Assembly (NCBI GenBank): GCA_017557505.1
Contig: JAFYYP010000044.1
Location: 1 to 42,644, forward strand
Direction of reading: 5' to 3'
Source of the DNA: Bacillota bacterium
Lineage (GTDB): Bacteria; Bacillota; Clostridia; Peptostreptococcales; Anaerovoracaceae
Length of the DNA: 42,644 nucleotides
Positions 18,513 to 26,016 of the stretch are shown here, one piece after another. Under the pieces are notes generated by a model. The model ran no database searches. It was not told the DNA's origin and saw only the letters and a program-made list of their open reading frames with translations. Made by a program: the position numbers and the translations under genes. Positions within the stretch are counted from its first letter, which is position 1, and the number at the start of each line of letters is the position of its first letter.

Positions 18513-18542
18513 AAAACGAAAGAGTGGGCCTGCCCACTCTTT
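18513..18542 (-). promoter_or_regulatory. Leader hairpin of the rimP-nusA operon (possible attenuator)
   Basis: A perfect 11-bp inverted repeat AAAGAGTGGGC/GCCCACTCTTT (18519-18542, two unpaired bases) lies about 16 bases after the predicted start of transcription. It is followed on the minus strand by CGTTTTAG, a short and imperfect U-tract. It could terminate the upstream GGDEF-gene transcript, attenuate the rimP operon, or simply stabilise the 5' end. Confidence 0.7.
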
Positions 18543-18564
18543 AGAAATAACGTATACCTTATCT

Positions 18565-18592
18565 ATAATAACATGGCTTACAGAATTTGCAA
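18565..18592 (-). promoter_or_regulatory. Sigma-A promoter of the rimP-nusA-infB operon
   Basis: On the minus strand, -35 TTGCAA (18592-18587) and -10 TATTAT (18570-18565) are separated by 16 bases. Predicted transcription starts near 18558, between the end of the GGDEF gene and the leader hairpin. Confidence 0.7.
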
Positions 18593-18614
18593 GCGTTTTC
18601 ACAAATTATTTTCT

Positions 18615-21600
18615 CTATTCGAAGACCTGGCAGCCCTTGCGGCCTGCTTCTTTGACCCTGTACAGCGCTGCGTCCGCGTCGTGGAAGATGTCGCCCTGCG
18701 GATTCTCGCGGTCGGCGAACGCCACGCCCACGCTCAGGGAAACGGGCGGCAAGTCGTCCTTGGGATGCTGCAGCACTTCGTTGGCTTGCGCGATCTTGTT
18801 CATGACCAGCTGCTTCATGGAGCTGTTGACACGGGTCATGACGACGGCGAATTCGTCGCCGCCGATACGGCACAGGATATCGACGGAACGGAAGGAATGA
18901 CGCAGGATCTCCGCGACTTTCTTCAAGACCCTGTCTCCTACCGAATGGCCGTACGTGTCGTTGACCCCCTTGAAGTCGTCCACGTCGATGAGCAGCAGCG
19001 CCATATGTTCGGTATCGGCGCTTTCCATCAGCAGATCGTAAGCGCCGCGGTTGAACAGACCCGTGAGCGGGTCGTGGGACGCCTCGTGGCTCAGCCTCTC
19101 CTTTGCCTGCTGGTTCTCCTCCAGCATGCTGTTGTAAGCGCGTGTGACGAAGCGCAGTTCTTCGACGCCGGTCGGTTCGATCGTCTCCTGGTTCTGCATC
19201 TTCTGCACCATGTTCGTCAGCGGATTGCGAACGAGCATGTTGATCAGGATGACGATCGCCAACACCAGCAGCAGGAAGATGCCCGTCACCAACGTCTGAA
19301 TGTTCACGAGCATGGACAGGCGCGCGGATGCCGCCTCGAGTTCGTGGCTCGAGGACTGGATCAGCGCCTGCGTGCACTGGCCGACATTCTCACGGATACG
19401 ATCCTTATAATGCATGTAGTTGTTGTCGAATACGAGCGACTGCGCCGCATCTTTCAGCTGCTGGCGGTTCATGCCGGCATATTCGGCAGGGATCTCGATC
19501 GAAGCGATGGAGTCCGGTATTTCGGAGGCGCGGTAATTGCCTGTCTCCAGCATTAAACGCATTGCGAGATTCTCGATATCGACGAGTTCATTCGACAGCT
19601 GCAGCGCGGCGTTCAGGCTCGACAGCGCTGTGCCTTCTTCCCCTTCCAGCAGTTCTTCCAGGTCTTCTACGGCCTTGTCGCGGCGTCTGGTCGTTTCGAC
19701 TTCCTCGAAAAAGTCCTCCAGATAGGCGACGTCGCCTATGACCACAAAGCACCGCACGCGGTCCGTCAGATAATCGGATCCGGTCTCCATATTGGACGCA
19801 GCCATCTGCGCGGCGATGTACCGGTCACTGGCTGCTTCCATACGCTGATAGCCCTTTTCGAGCGACAGATCGGAAATCAGCAGAGCCGCTGCAGCGACGA
19901 ACGCGAGAACAAGGAAGAAGATCGACGCGGTGCGCAGATGGATACCCGTATGCAGCCCTTCCGGATGCTCGGATACAGCGGACAGAGCCTCTGCGGCTCT
20001 TTCTTTGTCCATCTGTTCCTTCAGCGCGTTCATCTTGGCCTGATGGAACTGTTCTTCCGCGGTCGTTTCGTCCTTCTCCGCCAGTTTTCTCGCGGCAGCT
20101 TCCTGCGCGGCGAGATCCGCCTCTTTCTTCTGCAGGATGAAAGCCTCGAATTCGGATGCAGGCACAGGCTTGGAGAAGAAATAGCCCTGGACGATGTCGC
20201 AGCCCAGCGCTTTGAGCGCATGCAGCTGCTCTTCCGTCTCGACGCCTTCCGCGATGACGGGTACTTTCAGATAATCCGCGATTCCAATGATAACTTTAAT
20301 CATATGGGCGTTTCCACCTTCGCGGAACGCGTTGCGGATGAACTGCATGTCGAGCTTCAGAGCGTCGATCGGCAGGTGCGAGATCATATTCAGCGAAGAA
20401 TAACCTGTTCCGAAATCGTCCATCTCGATCTGGAAACCGAGTTCTCTCAGCTTATCGACCGCATCGATGATCTGTTCGGAATCCTCGGTATAAGCGGATT
20501 CCGTCACTTCGAGCAGCATGTCCTTTTCTGTCAGTCCGTTTTCGACAAGTATCTTCTGAAGCATTTCCGGCAAAAGCGGATCGTACAGATCGACTCGGGA
20601 AACGTTGACAGATACGGGAACGGAATAATGCAGTCTGTCCTTCCATTCGCGGATCTGACGCGCGGTCTCCTTATGCACGTAATAGTCCAGCTTCTCGATC
20701 AGGCCGTTATCCTCGAACAGAGGAATGAAGATGCCCGGGTTGATCATACCGAGTTTGGGATGGTTCCAACGGACAAGAGCCTCCGCACTCGTCAGCAGAG
20801 GCGTATCGGGCCGGATGTCGAACTTCGGCTGATAGTAAACTGTGAACTGATTTTCCGCGATGGCGACCGGGAAATCTTCCACGAGCTGCTCCGCGTACAG
20901 TTCGCGTTCGTGCAGGTCGTTGTCGTAGAAGCCGATGTTGCGGGCAAGGCTTCCCTTGACCGTATCCGCAGCAGCTTTCGCGTGGTCGAAGCGGCGCCCG
21001 ATGTCGATGGTCTTGTCGCAGTGCTGATAGACGCCCATGCGCAGACGCACGCGGTTCTCAGAAGAGTCGCCGCCGGCCAGACGGATGGAGGCGTTGTCCA
21101 TGATCTCGCGGTAATCTTCCCTATGCGGGCAGTACACCATGAACGAGTCGGCTTCTCTGCGGCACACGATGCCGCCGGATTCCGCGACCATTTCACGGAC
21201 GTGTTCGCCGATCGTACGCAGCACTTCGTCGCCGTAGGCACGTCCGTAGCGCTCGTTGATCATGTGGAAGTGGTTGACGTCCACGATGATAGCGTCCATA
21301 TCCTTGTCTTTATGGTACTGGTCGTACTGCTCCGCATAGCGGTAGAAATACTCCCGGTTATAAAGTCCGGTCAGCTCGTCTCGCTCCGTAGACTGGATGA
21401 TGTCGCGGTCTTCGGACAGCTCGATCGTTCTCACGATACGCGCCTGGATGACCCCGATAGAAGGATACGGCTTGGGGATGAAGTCGATGGCGCCCAGCTT
21501 TAAGGATTCGATCTCCGTCTCCTTCTCTGCCGTCGTCACGATAACGGGGATGCGCTTCAGTTCGTCGTCTTCGCGGACGGTCTTCAGGACGTCGAGGCCC

Positions 21601-21818
21601 GACATCACAGGCATCAGGATGTCCAGCAATACGAGCGACAGCGTGTCCTTGTTCGCGCGCATCTGTTCCAACGTCTCCGCGCCGTTTGTCGCGTAGATCA
21701 GGTCGTATTCGTTTTTCAACATCTCGCTCAGCAGCTCGCGGTTGATCAGTTCGTCTTCCGCGATCAGGATCTGGCGCTTGCCGTTGGTGGAATGGAATTT
21801 CTTATGGCTTTCTAACAT
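18615..21818 (-). CDS. REC-GGDEF-EAL-membrane sensor-GGDEF c-di-GMP protein
   Basis: A 1067-residue composite protein predicted both to make and to break cyclic di-GMP. In order: a receiver domain (acidic pair 21-22, phosphoacceptor Asp66, Lys116); a degenerate GGDEF domain with RREAD at 220-224; an EAL domain with EALVRW (346-351), Asn405, Glu440, DDFGTGYSS (467-475), Lys488, Glu524 and Gln544, so probably active; a charged helix; TM1 (about 630-650); an extracytoplasmic helical sensor (about 655-838); TM2 (about 841-863); a HAMP-like segment; and an intact GGDEF domain (986-990) with an RSVD product-inhibition site (977-980) at the standard five-residue spacing. The hybrid kinase gene ends 13 bases upstream, so the kinase may phosphorylate its receiver. 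The fusion of a soluble REC-GGDEF-EAL protein to a membrane cyclase is unusual. Confidence 0.92.
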   Translation of the reverse strand: MLESHKKFHSTNGKRQILIAEDELINRELLSEMLKNEYDLIYATNGAETLEQMRANKDTLSLVLLDILMPVMSGLDVLKTVREDDELKRIPVIVTTAEKETEIESLKLGAIDFIPKPYPSIGVIQARIVRTIELSEDRDIIQSTERDELTGLYNREYFYRYAEQYDQYHKDKDMDAIIVDVNHFHMINERYGRAYGDEVLRTIGEHVREMVAESGGIVCRREADSFMVYCPHREDYREIMDNASIRLAGGDSSENRVRLRMGVYQHCDKTIDIGRRFDHAKAAADTVKGSLARNIGFYDNDLHERELYAEQLVEDFPVAIAENQFTVYYQPKFDIRPDTPLLTSAEALVRWNHPKLGMINPGIFIPLFEDNGLIEKLDYYVHKETARQIREWKDRLHYSVPVSVNVSRVDLYDPLLPEMLQKILVENGLTEKDMLLEVTESAYTEDSEQIIDAVDKLRELGFQIEMDDFGTGYSSLNMISHLPIDALKLDMQFIRNAFREGGNAHMIKVIIGIADYLKVPVIAEGVETEEQLHALKALGCDIVQGYFFSKPVPASEFEAFILQKKEADLAAQEAAARKLAEKDETTAEEQFHQAKMNALKEQMDKERAAEALSAVSEHPEGLHTGIHLRTASIFFLVLAFVAAAALLISDLSLEKGYQRMEAASDRYIAAQMAASNMETGSDYLTDRVRCFVVIGDVAYLEDFFEEVETTRRRDKAVEDLEELLEGEEGTALSSLNAALQLSNELVDIENLAMRLMLETGNYRASEIPDSIASIEIPAEYAGMNRQQLKDAAQSLVFDNNYMHYKDRIRENVGQCTQALIQSSSHELEAASARLSMLVNIQTLVTGIFLLLVLAIVILINMLVRNPLTNMVQKMQNQETIEPTGVEELRFVTRAYNSMLEENQQAKERLSHEASHDPLTGLFNRGAYDLLMESADTEHMALLLIDVDDFKGVNDTYGHSVGDRVLKKVAEILRHSFRSVDILCRIGGDEFAVVMTRVNSSMKQLVMNKIAQANEVLQHPKDDLPPVSLSVGVAFADRENPQGDIFHDADAALYRVKEAGRKGCQVFE

Positions 21819-21831
21819 CGTCGTCTATCCT

Positions 21832-24800
21832 TTACTCTTCGTCACGGATAAGGCTTTCGAGGGTCTCGTACAGATTCTCGGGCTGTACGGGTTTGGACAG
21901 GTGGGCGTTCAGGCCCGCCTGCAGGCTGCGCTGGACGTCTTCGTCGAACGCGTTCGCGGTGAGCGCGATGATGGGCACGCTCTTCGCGTCGGGACGGTCC
22001 ATGGCGCGGATCGTGCGCGTCGCTTCGAGGCCGTCCATCTCGGGCATGCGCATATCCATGAGGACCGCGTCGTAGAAGCCGGGTTCGCTCGCCGCGAACT
22101 TTTCGACGGCGATGCGTCCGTTTTCTGCGAGATCCGCGGTCATCTCTTTACCCTGCAGCACCATCATCATGATCTCCGCGTTGATGGGCACGTCTTCGGC
22201 CAGCAGGATGTTGCGTCCCTTCAGGTCCGCCTTCTTCACTTTTTCAGGCGAAGCGATATTCTTTCTCTTGAGCGCGGATTTGAACTCTTCGAGCACGTTG
22301 GCTGCGAACAGCGGCTTTGGGATAAAGCTGTCCACACCGGCCTGCAGCGCTTCTTCGAGCACGTCGTCCCAGCGGTAAGCCGTCAGGATGATGATGGCCG
22401 ATTCATGACCCGTGATGTCGCGAATCCTGCGCGTCGTCTCCACGCCGTCCATCTCAGGCATCTGCCAGTCGATGAGGATAAGATTGTACGGCTCTCTTCT
22501 CGCGTGGCGCAGCCGCACCATCTCGATGGCTTCGGCGCCGCTTGCCGCGATCTCCGAAGCGATGCCAGCCTTTTCGAGCACGAGTTTCGCGTGTTCGCAG
22601 GCCACGGGGTCGTCATCAACGACCAGAACAGTCATGTCGGACGGACGGACCGCTTCGACCGCTTCCGCGACGTCGCGCCGTTCAGAATCTACAAGGGTCA
22701 CGGTAACGGTGAACTTCGAGCCTTCGCCCTTCTTGCTTTCCACTTCGATATGGCCGTTCATCATCTCTACGATGCGCTTCGTGATGGCCATGCCCAGACC
22801 GGAACTGCCGTATTTGTTCGTGGCTGACGAATCCTCCTGCGCGAACGCGTCGAACAGGTGCGGCAGGAAGTCTTCGCTCATGCCGATTCCGGTATCCGCG
22901 ATCTCGAAGCGCATCGTCGATTTACCATCGAACTGCGCCGTGCGCTGTACGGTCAGGTCGACCTTGCCGCCTACCGGCGTGAATTTCATGGCGTTGCCCA
23001 GGATGTTGATCAGCACCTGGCGCAGCTTCATGTTATCGCCGATGTAGTAATCGTCTATATCGTTCAGGATATGGCACTGATAATCGATGCCCTTATCACC
23101 TGCCTGGCCGCTGAACATCGTGTTGATGGCTTCGAGCAGTTTCGGGAACGAGAACTCCTCGGTTTTCAGAGTCAGACGGCCGGATTCGATGCGCGACATA
23201 TCGAGGATGTCGTTGATCAGATTGAGCAGATGCTCGGCGGACGAACCGATCTTTGTAAGATAATCTTTCGTTTTTTCCGGCGTTTCGGGATCGTTGAGCG
23301 CGATGTTGTCCAGGCCGATGATGGCGTTCATCGGCGTGCGGATCTCGTGGCTCATGTTGGACAGGAACGCCGTCTTGGCGCGGTTCGCCTGTTCCGCAGC
23401 AGACAGCGCTTCGCTGAGCGTCTCGTTCTGCTGCATCGCGGCTCTCGTCTCGGCGTCCACGTCAGCGAAGCATGCGCCGACCGTATGGACCAGATGGTCC
23501 TCTCTGTCTTCCGGATGGCGGACGCCGGCGAATTTAACGGCTTCGTAGGACTGCTTGCCGTCCACGTCGATCATGTAACGGTAGGAGATGACCCGGTTGT
23601 TCTTTAAACCTTCACGGACATTATCGGGCTGGATGAAGTTCAGGAATTCTTCTCGGTAAGGCTCTAAGACGTACTTGTTGCAGTACGCTGTGACTGACTC
23701 GAGGTACGGGAACTCTTCTCCTGTTTTGAAGCCGTCCATGTCGCTTCTGGACTGGTAGCATACGCCATGGTTCCTATCCAGTTCGAGATAATAGACGCTG
23801 CGGTAATCGGAACTGAGCGCAGTGATCAGTTTGCCCTGCTGTTCACCCTGCGCCTTTTCTTCGAGCAGCGCGTTCTGCAGCGCCAGACGATGTTCCATCT
23901 CTTCCTGTTTGGCCTTGTTCGCAGCCACCGCCGCTTCGTGCGCGGCAACGATCTTCGCGTTCCGGCGGTTCTGACGGATGATGAAGCCGAACATGACGAC
24001 GAGCGCTAATACTGTCAACAGAGACTGGATCAGGCTCCTCATGATTGTGTTGTTCGTGATGGACGAGATCCGGTCGATGATGCTGTTCTCCCGGATCAGA
24101 TAGGTCAGCATCCAGTCCGTTCCTTCGACGGGAACGTAGCTCAGGATCTCCGGTACGCCGTTGTACGTAAACGAGACGACGCCTGCGTTCCCTTCGTTGA
24201 AGTCGGAGACAAACTCCTCATAGGAAGAAGCTGTAGTTGTAGTAGTAGTAACGGGTGTGAATTCCGCGATCTTCAGCGCGTCGAGCAGGTTCGTTTCCTT
24301 TGCAAGACCGCCGAGCACGATATCTGTGAGCGGATCACCCTTCTGTGTGTAGAGGTTGCAGAACGTGACGCCTTCGCTCGTCGAATCCATGGACGCGCCT
24401 TTCAGCGCCTGCTCCATGCTGATCTCCATGAAGCAGACAGTCAGCGGATCGCCCTGGAAGGTCTTGTTTTCGATCGGCACGGCGATGACGACTTTTTTTT
24501 CGCCGGAGTTCAATTTCCGGATGGAGATATCCGGCTCGGCCATGTTCCTGTAATTGAAGCTGTATTCTCCGATGTTGTACTGCGGGCCTTTATACGTATA
24601 CACGATACCGCTTTTACCGACGAGGCCGAACCTCTCCAGATGATACAGCGTACGCATCCGGTTATGATAGGCCACACGGTGCGCTTCGTCGGACAGGTCC
24701 TCTTCCGTCATCAGATCGACGGCGTTGTAGATCGTTTCGATGTATTCCTGCAGATTGTCTTCCACGACCTGTTCCCTGCGCCCTGCCAGTTCTTCCAGGA

Positions 24801-24945
24801 ACAGCAGCGTGACGCTGCGGACCGCGTCGTCCGTATCCTTTCTGGCCGCATTGGACATCCAATACGTTCCTCCGATCAGGATGATCAGAAGCAGGATGAC
24901 GCCGATGACGATCGCAGCGGTTGCTTTTTTGCCTTTCAGTTGCAT
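21832..24945 (-). CDS. Membrane-bound hybrid histidine kinase with two receiver domains
   Basis: A 1037-residue sensor kinase. TM1 (about 10-30) and TM2 (about 303-323) flank an extracytoplasmic domain of about 270 residues that looks Cache-like, with a GIVYTYKGPQYNIG stretch. It includes a run of six threonines (233-238) coded by ACT/ACA-type repeats. A coiled coil and a PAS-like region (about 375-495) follow. Next are the HisKA domain (SHEIRTPMN, His533), HATPase (NAMKF, DTGIGMSED, GSSGLGMAI) and two receivers with Asp826 (LILIDWQMPEMDG) and Asp964 (VLMDMRMPEMDG). The ligand is unknown. It lies 15 bases after mutY and 13 before the c-di-GMP gene, which makes a kinase-to-REC pathway the most likely output. 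No HPt domain was seen. Confidence 0.93.
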   Translation of the reverse strand: MQLKGKKATAAIVIGVILLLIILIGGTYWMSNAARKDTDDAVRSVTLLFLEELAGRREQVVEDNLQEYIETIYNAVDLMTEEDLSDEAHRVAYHNRMRTLYHLERFGLVGKSGIVYTYKGPQYNIGEYSFNYRNMAEPDISIRKLNSGEKKVVIAVPIENKTFQGDPLTVCFMEISMEQALKGASMDSTSEGVTFCNLYTQKGDPLTDIVLGGLAKETNLLDALKIAEFTPVTTTTTTASSYEEFVSDFNEGNAGVVSFTYNGVPEILSYVPVEGTDWMLTYLIRENSIIDRISSITNNTIMRSLIQSLLTVLALVVMFGFIIRQNRRNAKIVAAHEAAVAANKAKQEEMEHRLALQNALLEEKAQGEQQGKLITALSSDYRSVYYLELDRNHGVCYQSRSDMDGFKTGEEFPYLESVTAYCNKYVLEPYREEFLNFIQPDNVREGLKNNRVISYRYMIDVDGKQSYEAVKFAGVRHPEDREDHLVHTVGACFADVDAETRAAMQQNETLSEALSAAEQANRAKTAFLSNMSHEIRTPMNAIIGLDNIALNDPETPEKTKDYLTKIGSSAEHLLNLINDILDMSRIESGRLTLKTEEFSFPKLLEAINTMFSGQAGDKGIDYQCHILNDIDDYYIGDNMKLRQVLINILGNAMKFTPVGGKVDLTVQRTAQFDGKSTMRFEIADTGIGMSEDFLPHLFDAFAQEDSSATNKYGSSGLGMAITKRIVEMMNGHIEVESKKGEGSKFTVTVTLVDSERRDVAEAVEAVRPSDMTVLVVDDDPVACEHAKLVLEKAGIASEIAASGAEAIEMVRLRHARREPYNLILIDWQMPEMDGVETTRRIRDITGHESAIIILTAYRWDDVLEEALQAGVDSFIPKPLFAANVLEEFKSALKRKNIASPEKVKKADLKGRNILLAEDVPINAEIMMMVLQGKEMTADLAENGRIAVEKFAASEPGFYDAVLMDMRMPEMDGLEATRTIRAMDRPDAKSVPIIALTANAFDEDVQRSLQAGLNAHLSKPVQPENLYETLESLIRDEE

Positions 24946-24960
24946 GGAATCTGTCCTTTC

Positions 24961-26013
24961 TTATTCCTTTACAATCTTACGGAATGCCCGGAACGCGGCC
25001 GGGATGGAATAAACTTTTTCGATCTCTTCCGGTGATACCCAAACGTAATTGTCGATCCGTTTCCCGCAGGGAACTTTCCAGCCCTGCATGCGCCATTCGA
25101 TATGGGTAAAAATGTGTTTCGCCTTGCCGCAGGACTCTGCTTTCTGCGGCTGCAGACCTGCCTTGCGCAGCGCCTGCACGATATGTGTTTCACTTAACGT
25201 GCCGTCTTCCATGGGAAAACCCCATAATCCCGCGAGCAGTCCTTCCGGAGGGCGTTTCTGCAGCGCCCAGCAGCCTTCGTTCTCCAAAAGCAGCACGGTC
25301 TTTTCTTCGACGCGCCGTTCTTTCTTCGCGCTGCGCACGGGATAGTCCTGTTCTTTGCCCTGCGCATGAGCCATACAATACTCTACCGCGGGGCAGGAGC
25401 CGCATAGCGGCTGCCCGTTCGGAATGCAGATGCGCTCGCCCAGTTCCATCAGGCCTTCGGTCAGAAGTGATGCGTCCTCTCCTTCCGGATAGACTTCTTT
25501 CAGCGCTGCCGCAGTCTCTTTGCGGTTCTTCTGCTCCATAATGTCGCGGTCCGAAGCCTGCAGACGCATCAGCACGCGCATGACGTTTCCGTCGACCGCG
25601 GGTTCGGGTTGTCCGAACGCGATGGACGCGATGGAACCGGCGGTATAGTCTCCGATGCCAGGCAGTTTCTTCAGTTCCGCCGCTGTCTGCGGCATCGCAC
25701 CGCCGTACTGTTCCTGGATGGCCTGCGCTGCCTTTTTCAGATTGCGTACCCTGCTGTAATAGCCGAGGCCTTCCCACAGCTTCAGCAATCTGTCTTCGGG
25801 AACTTCGGCCAGAGAAGTGACATCCGGCAGTTCGTTCAGAAAACGCTTATAATACGGGATCACAGCCTCGATGCGCGTCTGCTGCAGCATGATCTCCGCG
25901 ATCCAGATGCGGTAAGGATCCTTCCCCTGCCGCCACGGCAGATCTCTTTTATGCTGCGCGTACCATGCAATGATCGCCTCAGCCGTTTGTTTCAGATCTG
26001 TTTGTTCCATCAT
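24961..26013 (-). CDS. mutY: A/G-specific adenine DNA glycosylase
   Basis: Removes adenine mispaired with 8-oxoguanine in base excision repair. The 350-residue protein has the N-terminal DLPWRQGKDPYRIWIAEIML block, the helix-hairpin-helix LPGIGDYTAGSIASIAFG with downstream Asp in EPAVDGNVMRV, and an iron-sulphur cluster motif Cys-x7-Cys-x2-Cys-x5-Cys (CIPNGQPLCGSCPAVEYC). A C-terminal Nudix-like recognition domain (about 225-345, HIFTHIEWRMQGW) completes it. The start is uncertain between two adjacent ATGs (26013 and 26010); the ribosome binding site is weak. It lies three bases after the methyltransferase-domain gene, within the long minus-strand unit. Confidence 0.95.
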   Translation of the reverse strand: MMEQTDLKQTAEAIIAWYAQHKRDLPWRQGKDPYRIWIAEIMLQQTRIEAVIPYYKRFLNELPDVTSLAEVPEDRLLKLWEGLGYYSRVRNLKKAAQAIQEQYGGAMPQTAAELKKLPGIGDYTAGSIASIAFGQPEPAVDGNVMRVLMRLQASDRDIMEQKNRKETAAALKEVYPEGEDASLLTEGLMELGERICIPNGQPLCGSCPAVEYCMAHAQGKEQDYPVRSAKKERRVEEKTVLLLENEGCWALQKRPPEGLLAGLWGFPMEDGTLSETHIVQALRKAGLQPQKAESCGKAKHIFTHIEWRMQGWKVPCGKRIDNYVWVSPEEIEKVYSIPAAFRAFRKIVKE

Positions 26014-26016
26014 AGA

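Noticed and set aside
19938-21503. 521-codon plus-strand open frame opposite the c-di-GMP gene
   Set aside because: Antisense shadow of a strongly supported multidomain protein; no start signals or known motifs.
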